Notes under the pieces: model-generated | Databases searched by the model: none | The model's input: the letters and a program-made list of their open reading frames with translations, nothing else | What the model was told of the DNA's origin: nothing | Source of the DNA: Brienomyrus brachyistius | Taxonomy: Eukaryota; Chordata; Actinopteri; Osteoglossiformes; Mormyridae | DNA length: 64,000 nucleotides | NCBI RefSeq assembly: GCF_023856365.1 | Contig: NC_064555.1 | Span: 19,106,254 to 19,170,253, forward strand | Reading direction: 5' to 3' | Shown here: positions 41,838 to 53,655 of the stretch, piece by piece | How the letters are laid out: the number at the start of each line of letters is the position of its first letter | How positions within the stretch are numbered: position 1 is the first letter of the stretch | Program-made: the position numbers and the translations under genes

Positions 41838-42035
41838 TGCAAATGCAAATGTAGTACACACACAAACATATGTGTGTATATACACATTATGTACATTATA
41901 TACAGTATATACACACACAAACATATGTGTGTGTATACACATTATGTACCATTATATACACACACAAACATATGTGTGTATATACACATTATGTACATTA
42001 TATACAGTATATACACACACAAACATATTAATGTA
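41838..42035. repeat. AT/GT-rich tandem repeat of about 50 bp, four copies
   Basis: ACACACAAACATATGTGTGT followed by ATACACATTATGTACATTAT recurs four times, with variable spacing of roughly 48-56 bp. ACACATATGTGT is self-complementary, so each copy can form a hairpin. Confidence 0.85.
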
Positions 42036-42954
42036 TAGGCAATATATGTATGTACTACATTTACTTTTTCATATATATTAATGTTAAATTGTTTTTTTTT
42101 CTTAGCAAATACACACTTACAGTACAATCCAGAGAAATATCTTCAATGACGTTCTCTGATGATCTACTGTATGACTTTTGCATAGTACTGTACATGTGCA
42201 CAATAATACAATTGCAGTATATACGGTATAGTGCAAAAGTTTTAGGCAGTCAAAGAAAATGATGTTTAAATGATCTTCATGTTGGTGTAATTATGTTTGC
42301 CAAAGTGTTTTATCAATTTCAGCCTCTCCCAAAATCACCAAAGGATTTTCAGCAAGGGTTACGCCAAAAGTAGTTTTGGATTCAACCACCGGTACACTTT
42401 GGTATAACCTCATTCAGTTATTTAACTGATTGTAAACAAGCAGGTGGTAAAATTTAACAATTTTTTTTTCTGAGTAAATATACACTTACTGCAAAGTTAA
42501 ATAGGTTTAAATATTTTCATTAAAATACTTTTGTACAGCGCTGTATGGGTTCCATATTTGCGTACCATACATATGTAATATGTATGCATGTGATATACAT
42601 TCACTAGCAACGAGGACTAGCACTATCTGTACCACATATATGGATGACATATGTACATGCAATATGAGAAATATTTGTACTTTATGTATCAGTGCTATAT
42701 GTGTGTTCCATACATATGTAGTCTTCATTTGCATTATATAGGTGTATTATATATATGCACTACATTGCTAAAAGTCTGCAATTGCTGGACTGCTTGTACT
42801 ACCTTAAACAGTTCAGAAGAGGGCAGCAAAGCAAGTTTCTATGTAGCTTTCAGCATATCGGTCCAGATGGAGCCTCTATGTTGGTAAAAGAGCTACTATA
42901 AGAGCATTTTAAAATTTCATATTTCTATTACACATATGCTGCCTGAGTTCCCCA

Positions 42955-43085
42955 AATGAAACCCCACATTCTACACTCAGGCAAGCAGATGCAGGTATGC
43001 ATGCATCTACGTGGAGCCATAAATATCCACACATTGTTACTAATGTCTGTATATATACACATATGCACACATGAAAGTGTCACGG
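42955..43085. repeat. Interspersed repeat copy B (AATGAAACCCCACAT family)
   Basis: It starts AATGAAACCCCACATTCTAC, passes GGTATGCATGCATCTACG and AATATCCACACATTGT, and ends ATGCACACATGAAAGTGTCA. It matches copy A (40398-40530) throughout. A 41-bp minisatellite begins directly after it. Confidence 0.8.
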
Positions 43086-43106
43086 TTATTTGCATGGATG
43101 CCGGGG

Positions 43107-43375
43107 CTTTGAGTGATGGGGGTGGGACTGAAGTGGGGTGGGTGGGGCTTTGAGTGATGGGGGTGGGACTGAAGTGGGGTGGGTGGGGCTTTGAGTGATG
43201 GGGGTGGGACTGAAGTAGGGTGGGTGGGGCTTTGAGTGATGGGGGTGGGAATGAAGTGGGGTGGGTGGGTCTTTGAGTGATGGGGGTGGGAATGAAGTGG
43301 GGTGGGTGGGGCTTTGAGTGATGGGGGTGGGAATGAAGTGGGGTGGGTGGGTCTTTGAGTGATGTTGTGGGACTG
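43107..43375. repeat. 41-bp G-rich minisatellite, about 6.5 copies
   Basis: The unit is CTTTGAGTGATGGGGGTGGG plus ACTGAAGTGGGGTGGGTGGGG; starts at 43107, 43148, 43189 and so on. Each unit carries at least four G-runs of three or more (GGGGG, GGG, GGGG, GGG), so G-quadruplex formation on the + strand is plausible. Confidence 0.95.
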
Positions 43376-43589
43376 ACTTGAGGGGTTAGGGCTGAAGTAA
43401 ATTTTAAGCCATACTACAAGAATGTTGTGTTGATCAACAGTTTTAAAAAATGTCATACAAGTTGAGAGAGAAATGAATGAGAATTATTAACACACACTGA
43501 TATTTCTTCAAGTTCAAGTTAGAATGGCATGTTGCTGATGCTGTGGGGACCCATACATATGGGTGAGAGGGATGTAAGTTTGGTCTACA

Positions 43590-43990
43590 TTCTTCTCTCA
43601 GCCACCTCCTCAGTGGAGTCCAAAGAGCAGCCCAGGACAGAGCCGGTGCTCCTGACCAGCTTGTTTGGTCTCTTCCTGTCCCTCTCTGAGCTCCCACATC
43701 CCCAGCAGACCACTGCTCAGAATGTTGCAGATACTACCACTGGGTCATAACATTTCTTAACAGTGTCCTGCACAAACTAAAGGACCTCCATCTTCTCAGC
43801 AGGTGGAGACAACTTTGGCCCTTCTTGTATAGAGCCTGTGTATTGTGTGACCAGTTACTGATGGGGACACCAACCTATTTGTACACTGGAACAACCTCTA
43901 CATCTACTCCCTGAATGTTTACTAGTTTGAATGGAGTCACATCACAGCAGAAGTGAATCATCGTCTCCTTCAAAGATCTACAGGTAAAAT
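43590..43990 (-). mobile_element. LINE fragment (antisense)
   Basis: The + strand reads as antisense of a fish LINE: CAGCCCAGGACAGAGCCGGT, GCTCCTGACCAGCTTGTTTG, CAGCAGACCACTGCTCAGAA and CCACCTACATCTACTCC-like blocks in the usual order. No frame survives. The family name is uncertain. Confidence 0.5.
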
Positions 43991-44694
43991 GTGTTCACAT
44001 TATACCTACACCTGATAAAGGCGATGCACATGACCAGCAGACCATTTTTAAATGTATTGATTTGTTGATAGGAACCATGAAAACTTGTTTGTTATGAGTT
44101 ATGAACATTGACAACAAAATCATTGTTTTCAGTTAAATAAAATCTGTTAGGCTGGGTTGTTAGTGGGAAACTATAGGGATACCGTGATTCCACAAGCTAC
44201 AAAGGCTTCTCTGTTTTTACCATAACAAGATATCCACAGGCTGAATTACTGAACAACCAATATCCCAACAAACGCACATAAGTCAACACTTCGGAACTTC
44301 TGGAAATCATATAGTACATTTATTGAAAGATCATTATAGTTTATCTTTTCTAAAACGTAGTTTCAATATTGCCTTGCTCAAAAACATACAATAACTACTT
44401 TTTCTGATAAAGGAACTTGAAAGAGATGTTATTATTACATACCAGCTTCCTCAAGCGCATTATCAGAAGGAACAATTCTGAAACTGTACAATGGTATCAA
44501 CTGGATTGCTAATTGATAGCTAAGTCTGTGACCTTCATTTAACACAAAATTAGTCTTCCAAATCACATATTTAGATGATACAATATCAATGAGAAATATA
44601 CTATAGCTGAATTGTAGCTGAATAATAAATTATGCAGTAAATAATACCGAAAGTATTTGGGTCAATTTCAACTTTTGTTATAATAGATACTGTC

Positions 44695-44900
44695 ATGTCT
44701 GCCCCTGTGTCAGGGTTCACCTCCAGGGCTGGGATGGAACACCCTCTTTGCACTCTGTGGGGAGTGTCCACGGTCTCCCTGTGTTCTGCGGCTTCCCTTC
44801 AGGTACTGCGGTTTCCAGTGCAGTCTGTGTGTCTGTGTCCTGTGATGGACAAACACACAGTGTACCCCTGCCTTGTGTGTAACGCCCTATATGATGCTGC
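44695..44900 (+). repeat. SINE-like dispersed repeat, diverged
   Basis: CAGGGTTCACCTCCAGGGCT, CGGTTTCCAGTGCAGTCTG and CTGTGTCCTGTGATGGAC in this order resemble the family seen at 1118-1300 and 30031-30195. The match is weak at the ends. Confidence 0.35.
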
Positions 44901-45526
44901 CCAACATAAGCAGTTGAAAGACTAATTCCTAGACAGCACCCGAGGGAGGAAGGGACCGGCTGGGTGGGAGGGGGGGGGGGAGAGTTCTCCCACATTCCAT
45001 CACCTTATCCAGGTTTTCTGGAAAATCTAATTAGTGGCCAAAAAAAATATGCCGACAGATGATCACAGACCCCAACCAAAGTAAACCAAATTCCTTTAAG
45101 GGGAAAAAATAAAATAAAATTCCTTTGTGCACATCCTGAAATGGTCTTCATTCAAAGAAAACTCCAACTGAGGTAAGTAAGGTTTGCTTTATAAAATGGA
45201 CAGTCAGTGAAGCAAATGAATGCCCAGTCTGTCTTGCGGTATATACACACCAACACCACTTCCTTGGGGCATCTGAATGTGGCTGTCGTACAGCTATGGA
45301 GCCCAGAAGTGTGTCATTTCCTCCATCGCCTATAAACACAGCTAGTCAGGGACAGGCATCCAGATGGAGATCCAAAGACTTCGTCGGAGACTGTCAGAAT
45401 GCCACACTGTTACTGTCTGATAACAGGAAGTGCATCACGCTTCCAGGTCCCGTGTCAGGGGCCAGCGACCCTGAGGAGCACCGTTAATGTGCCTGTGCTG
45501 TGTGGCTGAGACCTCACACATTTTCC

Positions 45527-46229
45527 GAAGCTTTCTGCAGGCCTTCAGGCCTCCGTGAGGAATGGCGAATTGCTGTGTTTGAAGCTTTCTGCAGGCCTTC
45601 AGGCCTCCGTGAGGAATGGCGAATTGCTGTGTTTGAAGCTTTCTGCAGGCCTCCGTGAGGAATGGCGAATTGCTGTGTTTGAAGCTTTCTGCAGGCCTTC
45701 AGGCCTCCGTGAGGAATGGCGAATTGCTGTGTATGAAGCTTTCTGCAGGCCTTCAGGCCTCCGTGAGGAATGGCGAATTGCTGTGTTTGAAGCTTTCTGC
45801 AGGCCTTCAGGCCTCCGTGAGGAATGGCGAATTGCTGTGTTTGAAGCTTTCTGCAGGCCTTCAGGCCTCCGTGAGGAATGGCGAATTGCTGTGTTTGAAG
45901 CTTTCTGCAGGCCTTCAGGCCTCCGTGAGGAATGGCGAATTGCTGTGTTTGAAGCTTTCTGCAGGCCTTCAGGCCTCCGTGAGGAATGGCGAATTGCTGT
46001 GTATGAAGCTTTCTGCAGGCCTTCAGGCCTCTGTGAGGAATGGCGAATTGCTGTGTATGAAGCTTTCTGCAGGCCTTCAGGCCTCCGTGAGGAATGGCGA
46101 ATTGCTGTGTATGAAGCTTTCTGCAGGCCTTCAGGCCTCCGTGAGGAATGGCGAATTGCTGTGTATGAAGCTTTCTGCAGGCCTTCAGGCCTCCGTGAGG
46201 AATGGCGAATTGCTGTGTTTGAAGCTTTC
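45527..46229. repeat. 54-bp minisatellite, about 13 copies
   Basis: The unit is GAAGCTTTCTGCAGGCCTTC plus AGGCCTCCGTGAGGAATGGC plus GAATTGCTGTGTTT (or GTGTAT). Each unit includes an AGGCCTTCAGGCCT near-palindrome. One copy (45635) lacks 8 bp, shifting the frame. Copies are almost identical, so expansion is recent. The open frames of up to 251 codons (REEWRIAVFEAFCRPSGL repeats) are artefacts of a 3n unit without stops. Confidence 0.97.
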
Positions 46230-46239
46230 AAGCTGGCCA

Positions 46240-47600
46240 GCATCACTTTAGAGCTGACTGTGATAAACCTCACATGGAACTTTCATTATTATGTCAGAGG
46301 ATATTTGTAATTATAGACTGCACAGTAAACAGTTACACAACAAACAAAAACACACAACATGCAGTACCACGTACAATGACTTCTGTATGAAAATAAGTGC
46401 TAATAAATAGGTGGGTCAATGTAACAATACGTACATCAAATTTTGCACTAGGAAGATAAATGTAGAACTCCGATATGAAAATATGTACAACTGTTTTGTT
46501 CAAGCAAAATATAGAAAGATAAAGGACTATTAACTTCACAACATTTAAGGAGACCACTATTGACATATATTTACTAGACCTGCTATCTTGTGACTGCAAG
46601 TGGAACAATTTGACGGCCATGTTGAGGAAGTCGAAGCAATGCCTGCAGCTTTTATACTCTGCAGCTTTTGGCTGCAAACACAGGCATGGATCCTGTTCCA
46701 GGGATATGACCTTCTGCCAGTTGGTGTGTTTACTGATCATTGTATAGTTTTGTATTCACAGTTGCAACCATACATTTTGTAATTTTCAGAATAGTGCTGG
46801 GCGCCATACCTGTTCATCTGGATTTTTAATATACCGCAATTCCGTAAAATTGCTGAAACAACAGCCGTGACTGTGTGCATAATGTAATAAAACTATTTTG
46901 AAATAGGGAAGTTAACCATGTTGATTCAAGAACTGGGTATGTCATATACGACATTTTTAGCTTTAGTATTCTTAATTGTTTGTATTTGGGAAGTTGCAGT
47001 GACATGCAGAATTTCATTTTGAAGAGATAATGGATTATCCACAATATGCCAGCCTTTGTTTGGCCTGCTGAATGTGTTATGTTTTACTACCTATTAATCT
47101 TGTGCAACTGTCAAACGTATTACACTGATAAACCACTTAAAAAATGTAGTGGAAGCTAATGATAAACGTTAACCGCTAACTTTTATTATATGATTTTAGC
47201 TTTGGTTTGGTTTTTGGCTCTGACACCCTTAAAAACATAACGTATAAAGCTAACATTTTAACCTGTTTAATACTGAAGTTCCATCTATAGGACTAGAGTG
47301 ATTACCAGAGGGTATTTAACACTTTCTCAGTTGTGTATCATTGGGTTTTGTAGAGTCTCCGGGATAAATCTGCATTGAAATGTTCTTTCTATGATATTCC
47401 GTTTGTGAGATATAAGTGTTTTTGGCAGAGAAGCCCTATTTCATAACTGGCTCATGCTGACATTTTACTCTCAGTGAAGCCGCTTGGGGACTACAAACAT
47501 GGTGGTGTTTGGCCGGAACCAGGAAGAAGGGCCTCAGCTCTTTATTGGTTTATAGCTCTGCCAATCAGAACCTGGAAAATATAACCAGAGACCTGTATCA
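46240..47600. other. Intergenic stretch, nothing recognised
   Basis: AT-rich. No coding or element signature that I can support. Confidence 0.4.
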
Positions 47601-47620
47601 CAAAGGAGGATTTCTTGTTT

Positions 47621-47859
47621 AGCTGGATAACTTATCGGATTTAAGGTAGTCTGGGCTAAATGTAAGTAAACAATGATAAAGTCCATTTAAACTGGGGTAC
47701 CTTAAATCTGACATGTTATTCGGCTGAGAAAAAAATACAGATTCATGATCCAGGCCCCTGTTCTTTGCTTAGTTCAGGGTACTCCAGTTCAAATGGACTT
47801 AATCTTCATTCACTTACATTTAGCTCAGACTATCTTAAATCTGACAAGTTATTGACCAA
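47621..47859. mobile_element. Palindromic MITE-like inverted repeat
   Basis: Left arm GATTTAAGGTAGTCTGGGCT and AAATGTAAGT is answered on the right by ACTTACATTTAGCTCAGACT and ATCTTAAATC. Inner arms TAAAGTCCATTTAAACTGGG and CCAGTTCAAATGGACTTAAT also pair. Flanks such as ACCTGTATCACAAAGGAGGA resemble a common fish foldback element. Outer ends and a target duplication were not defined. Confidence 0.7.
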
Positions 47860-47879
47860 TCACTTCTTGTGTTTACACA

Positions 47880-49370
47880 TAGTCAGCCAACAGTATGCCA
47901 GATAGATTGTTGCAGACATGCTCAGAACAGACTGGAACAAATATGATTTTAGAGTTTACAAATATTTTTGCCCATTAAACTTTATTGAAATGAAAACACA
48001 CATTTAAAGTTAGGAGAACTTAGTCTAGCAAAAGCTAACTGGCCCACTAACAGTCTTCAAAGTTAGCCCAAACACTAACCAAAAGGTTAGCTTCAAAAGG
48101 TTAGCTTCATTAGCAGTTAGCGGATTAGCGGAACCTGCCCACTGCTGGCATACAATGCAGTTACCGCTGCCTGAAAAAAAAACTTTCTTTTCTAAAAGTT
48201 TTGGTTGGAGGCTGTATTTAGTTGTAGCCTCGTTCAAAACAATCACTGCTAAGGCTAGGCGTAGACCTCAGGCACTCTAAGAAAAATGCATTAACTGTAT
48301 TTTATATGTCTATTTATTTGCATACTTATTTTTAAAATGAAAAGCGTGGAAAAAAATATTTGTGGATGAAAGTGACTGTAAGATGAAAGACTGTAAAGTG
48401 ACTGTGACTTTTGTAGAATTCTGGGAAGCAAAACCCAATTGTGAACTCTGACTCACCCGGGGAGCTGTGTTATTATATATAATGAATTCAGTGGAATAAA
48501 GCCATTTACAGCCAAGTCGGGGTCGCCCCCAAATGAAACAGCCATGTGTGACTTAGATATTTCTGCAAAACCTAAATTAAGGAGTGTAAAGGCAGCTAGA
48601 GGAGCACATTCTGGCCTGTATGGCCTGCTGGAATTTTCTACCCCTTACCACACAAATACCAGCTGAGACTGTGGATTGGGGAAAATTTCTTCTATGGCAG
48701 GACTGCAGCTATGTGAGCGTGGGCAAGGCACAGCAGAGAGTTAGCACCTATCTAGAGAAAATTGTGCTGTCCAATTCTTTGCCTTGATGGAAATATGCAT
48801 TTGGCCACTCTGTGACAAAAGGACAATCAGGTGACTAGCTAGTGAGCAGTTACTGATTACTTGAAATTGTCCCTGTAAGTTATGTAACAGAATGAGGGAG
48901 TTTGCACAGCTACCTGTCAATATGTGTCAGTGTAAGTTATTCTTCCTGCATTGTGACAGTGTGAGATAATGACCAGGCCCCACGGACTTCTGCACTCCAA
49001 GACTTTATTGTCCTGCCTCAGATAAAATCAAAATTGTAACTGTGTGAATCTGTTAGCAAACAGAACCTCCCCAATTCCTCTTCCCATGAAAAGGCAACCA
49101 GGAAAAGGTCAAATAATTTACAACTGAATACATTTCTTAAGAATAAAAATAAACCACAACCAGTTTTTATGTCTCTCTGTCATATATACCAAACTAATGG
49201 GAAGAGGGAACAATTGGAAGATCTACATTAGCAGCCATGTTCCAAAGTCAACAGCACGTATCAAGACACAAAAATCTTCAAGCAGGTTTACTGAACTGAC
49301 AACAAATAAAATTAGATGCCCCTGATAAAATAACAGCTGAGATTAGTGGCAGACAGAATGTTCACAGTTG
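47880..49370. other. Intergenic stretch, nothing recognised
   Basis: No gene or element seen. A GGTTAGCTTCAAAAGGTTAG short duplication occurs near 48085. Confidence 0.4.
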
Positions 49371-49378
49371 CTATAAGA

Positions 49379-49860
49379 GAGACCCCAATAAGCCATGGCA
49401 CTGTACAGTAGCGATAAAAAGACTGTAAAGGAAACACAAATAAGCCATGCCACTGTACAGTAACGATAAAAAGACTGTAGCGGAGACACAAATAAGCCAT
49501 GCCACTGTACAGTAACGATAAAAGGACTGTAAAGGAAACCCAAATAAGCCATGCCACTGTACAGTAAAGATAAAAAACACTGTAACTGAGACCCAAATAA
49601 GCCATGCCACTGTACAGTAACGATAAAAAGACTGTAGCGGAGACCCAAATAAGCCATGCCACTGTACAGTAACGATAAAAGGACTGTAAAGGAAACCCAA
49701 ATAAGCCATGCCACTGTACAGTAAAGATAAAAAACACTGTAACTGAGACCCAAATAAGCCATGCCACTGGACAGTAACGATAAAAAGACTGTAAAGGAGA
49801 CCCAAATAAGCCATGGGACTGTACAGTAACGATAAAAAGACTGTAAAGGAGACATTGCTC
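49379..49860. repeat. 52-bp minisatellite, about 9 copies
   Basis: The unit is AATAAGCCATGCCACTGTAC plus AGTAACGATAAAAAGACTGT plus AAAGGAGACCCA. Two recurring variants (AAAGATAAAAAACACTGTAA and AACGATAAAAGGACTGTAAA) appear in the same order twice, indicating a four-unit higher-order repeat. Three overlapping minus-strand frames of about 150-170 codons are artefacts. Confidence 0.96.
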
Positions 49861-51171
49861 AAATATAGTGTTCTATGCATTCATATGACATATTAATGTT
49901 ATCAAAGTGATATATTAAATAGATGACTATATTGATATTATGGAAAATTTCTGCAAGGGCATGGCATAGCTGTCTATACGTGCAGGAGCAGGAAAGAGAG
50001 AGAGGAGGAGGAAGATGGTGAGGAGGGTTCCAAATACTGCTCAGTAAACAGCAACCTGAGTGTGAGTATGCAAGTATATTGAGTATATACTGTAGTATGG
50101 TAGATAGTATGGTTCACCACGAATAATACCAAAGTAAACCACAAACAATATTGAGGTTTTTGTGTAATTAGTATGTTACTATTTTTATTATGCAACCTGT
50201 TGCAGGAGCACATATTTCTGTTTAGTGATTATTACCTCGTTTCCACCAACACTGGTGCCAGTGCTGGACTGGTTTTGGCGTCGTGCCTTTTGAGAACCAA
50301 CCTGCGTTCCCACCGATTTCAAAAAAGGACGGAACAGAAATGATATGTAGCAGAAGTGAAAGTAAAGTAAATGTTAATCTGTATTTTGTTTTTATTTGGA
50401 CGAGCTAAGAAAAAAAAAGTTTTCAGAGTTTTCACTCATTGCAGCCTGTCTCTATTGCCTGTATCCACTTTGGTCTCCTTATAGGTTTCCCCATCTGTGC
50501 ATGTAAGTGAGTTTATTCTTTATTCTCGATCATTGATTTTCCGCTGTCTTTTTAAGGATTGCGCAATAATGCTAAAAACTGAACTTTGCTGTCATGATCT
50601 CCTCGCCACTCAAACGCTAGAATATTTTATTTATTCAGCCTGTAACATATTTATACTTTATTATTAAATCTGGCCAGCATATTGATCTTTAGTTTTTCTC
50701 AGAATAAATAAATGATGTAGTCTAATTCTGCTAATAATATGGCAAGTTGTTTCACCGACGGCACCGGTGTTAGTAGACTAAACCTTATCGGTTATGGGTT
50801 GGAAGGTTTGGACGCCATAGCACGCCCCACTTTCACTGACCTTACAGTGCCACATTCTGAAACCAGCCTTTCTGTGGTGCTGGAGTCGAATTTTTCTGGC
50901 TCAGGGATTATCTCGTGTGTGGTGGAAGCGCGTGGAACCAGTGCCAGATTGGGAGATAATCCAAGGCTCCTGTGAGCCTTTTAAGTATACAAAAGAATCT
51001 GCAGTCACACGTAGAAATCGGGGGTGCGGTAGCTCAGCCAGGCCATTAGTACAGCGAGGGGAAGCCTGTCTGAGTGTGTCTCAGTGCCGAGGTGTGAGAG
51101 GACACTACTGAGATCCATTTGAATGTGAATGCCAGCCTTAAACGGAACTGTTTACCCCAAAATAAAAAATA

Positions 51172-51173
51172 GT

Positions 51174-51227
<54 letters not shown>
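51172..51227. repeat. (AT)n microsatellite
   Basis: About 27 AT units with one ATAC interruption; a short GATA run follows at 51248-51260. Confidence 0.95.
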
Positions 51228-51228
<1 letters not shown>

Positions 51229-51912
51229 CTCTTACCACACCAATCTAGATAGATAGATAGCACTACAACATATCTGAAACATAAGCTTTTTAAATTTGTG
51301 GTGAACTGCAACTTAGTCTGCCTTCATGCATGGTAATGGACAGGGTCAGTCAGATGGTACACACACTGTCTGGTTGTTGATCCTAGGGTCCTATAAATGA
51401 AATCATACTAATTAATTCCTAAGTTTGCAAAGAATCAGAAAGGTCAGACAGAAAAAGCAAAGTGTTATCTGGGGTTTGTGGTGTCTCTGTAAGGCATTCC
51501 AGGTCTAGAATGTTACGTAATGACGGCTGGCCTCCGCACTGCCTCTCCAGCATTCCGCAGTGAGCTTAGCCCAGCCCTCTGAGCTGTTTATCCTTCCAAA
51601 AGCAGACACTGGCTGATCTGTTTGCCTGTTGATTCTAGACATGACTGATCCATCTCACATCTGGGAGACAGGCAGCCTGGACTGGGCACTTCAGACGGCA
51701 ATAAGATCCAAAATCAGCATAGACTGCAGGGATGAAAAAATAAACTGAGCTCATTGCAATTCACAACCTTCAGATTCACAACCTCTTCCTCATACAAAAG
51801 TGAGCACCAAAAAGAACACCTAGATGTGACATCTCAGAGTATATACACCATATATACACCGTATATACACCATATATACACCATGACATCTCAGAGTATA
51901 TGCTTTCTCTGT

Positions 51913-52497
51913 GAGAGAGAGGGCGACCAGCTTTCACTGTAAGAGAGGGCAGTCAGCTTTCACGGTCAGAGAGGGCGACCAGCTTTCACTCTCAGAGAGG
52001 GCAGTCAGCTTTCACTGTAAGAGAGGGCAGTCAGCTTTCACTGTAAGAGAGGGCGGCCAGCTTTCACTGTCAGAGAGGGCGACCAGCTTTCACTGTCAGA
52101 GAGGGCGGCCAGCTTTCACTGTCAGAGAGGGCGGCCAGCTTTCACTGTCAGAGAGGGCGGCCAGCTTTCACTGTCAGAGAGGGCGGTCAGCTTTCACTGT
52201 AAGAGAAGGCGACCAGCTTTCACTGTCAGAGAGGGCGACCAGCTTTCACTGTCATAGAGGGCGACCAGCTTTCACTGTCAGAGAGGGCGACCAGCTTTCA
52301 CTCTCAGAGAGGGCAGTCAGCTTTCACTGTAAGAGAGGGCGGCCAGCTTTCACTCTCAGAGAGGGCAGTCAGCTTTCACTGTCAGAGAGAGGGCAATCAG
52401 CTTTCACTGTCAGAGAGAGGTTTCACTGTCAGCTTTCACTGTCAGAGAGAGGTTTCGCTGTCAGCTTACACTCTCAGAGAGGGCGGCATGCTTTCTC
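51913..52497. repeat. 26-bp minisatellite, about 22 copies
   Basis: The unit is CAGAGAGGGCGACCAGCTTT plus CACTGT, with GCGGCC, GCAGTC and GTAAGAG variants. It gives a 239-codon + frame (REGDQLSLSERA-type) that is an artefact of 78 bp (three units) lacking stops. Confidence 0.96.
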
Positions 52498-52879
52498 TGT
52501 CAGTGTGCGAGTGAGTGCAGGAAGGACAGACAATGCAGCTTGCTGGAGGAGAAGGTTGTTATGTGCCTATTATTCTGTGCATAACACACTGACGTCAGAA
52601 AGAAGCTCTTATAGGAATTTGACCAAATGATTCCGGATTTGATTTCATTCCGGAATGTTAACAGAAACCTGACTCCACTTATTATTTCCTGTTATATTAC
52701 TGTGACACTGTTTGGTCAATATAATCCTTCCTGCAGTTGCTTATCCATCACAGGGTTACAGGGGCATACTGGACCCACAAGAAAACTGGACTGCGCAGAG
52801 AAATGCTGTAAATGCACAAAAAACTAAATTGAAATTAGATGAGAGCTAGATAAGAGCTTAAATCAGAGCTAGATAAGAT

Positions 52880-52980
52880 TTTAACGACTCTGAGCTATTA
52901 GTTTAGTTCTCCCCAAGCGAGCTTGATGGGCCGAATGGCCTCCTCTCGTTTGTATAGTTCTTATGTTCTTATGAGAGATG
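52880..52980 (+). repeat. LINE/SINE 3'-tail repeat with TTCTTATG tail
   Basis: CGAGCTTGATGGGCCGAATG, GCCTCCTCTCGTTTGTATAG and TTCTTATGTTCTTATGA form the well-known 3' end of a widely dispersed vertebrate retroposon. Only the tail is recognisable here; the body upstream is not. Confidence 0.6.
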
Positions 52981-53043
52981 TTCATGACATTATAAGCTAG
53001 CTTGTGTAAAAAAAAATACCAATTTTACTTGCATAGTATTTAT

Positions 53044-53655
53044 TAGGGGTGGGAATTTAAAAAGATAATCTAATTAATTAGAAGCTTTGTAATTAATTAA
53101 TCGAAATTAATCAAATTTTAATCACAATTCAGTATTTGACACGAGAAATAAGAAATTTAAGTTCGGTTGATGAACGAAGCTTAAACTTCAAAATCTTGTT
53201 TATTTTCCCTTCAGTCTACTACACAGACCAATACATGAGTGCAGGAAACACAGTTAAGTTGTTCGGGCTGTTAAGTGGTTCGGGATCTGTGAAAAAGGTA
53301 ATATTAACACTGAAGTGCTAATCGTGCTAGCGCGCCAGTGGGATTTACGATGTTATATTAGCATCCCGCTAGTCAATTTAACCACTTGTAAGTGCAAAGT
53401 ATTTATTGTGTATTGTTTGAGTTGTAATATATGTATTATCAGTTTTACAGTGCCTCTTTTAGTAAATATCTCAAACTGCAAGATTTGCTTCGCAGATGTT
53501 TATTGGTGGAGCCTGTTAGCCATCTGTCAAGCTAAAAACTGTGCACTCACATTAGCAAGGACAGAATAGTGAGAGTAAAATGTGTTAATTTTTTTAATTC
53601 ATTATTTTCTCCGTAATTAATTAATCGAAATTAACGCGTTTAAGTCCCAGCCCTA
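53044..53655. mobile_element. hAT-type nonautonomous element (612 bp) with perfect 8-bp target duplication
   Basis: The left end is TAGGGGTGGGAATTTAAAAA; the right end, reversed, is TAGGGCTGGGACTTAAAC. Subterminal TTAATTAATCGAAATTAA blocks occur at both sides. GTATTTAT flanks both ends (53036-53043 and 53656-53663). The interior has no transposase. Confidence 0.93.

Noticed and set aside
45555..46310. 251-codon + frame and its minus-strand partner
   Set aside because: Both arise from the 54-bp minisatellite (unit a multiple of three, no stops). An 8-bp deletion in one unit switches frame without consequence, showing no coding constraint.
49312..49880. Three overlapping minus frames resembling hydrophobic repeats (GMAYLGLSYSVF)
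   Set aside because: They come from the 52-bp minisatellite, equally open in all three frames.
50233..50985. hAT-like element (CGTTTCCACCAACACTGGTG to GTGGAACCAGTGCCAG)
   Set aside because: The two ends share words such as ACTGG and TGCCAG, but I could not align continuous terminal repeats or find a target duplication.
51015..51110. tRNA-like GGTAGCTCAGCCAGG
   Set aside because: It resembles an A box, but there is no matching B box or cloverleaf in the next 90 bases.
51911..52630. 239-codon frame with regular REGDQLSLSERA repeats
   Set aside because: It is the 26-bp minisatellite read in frame.
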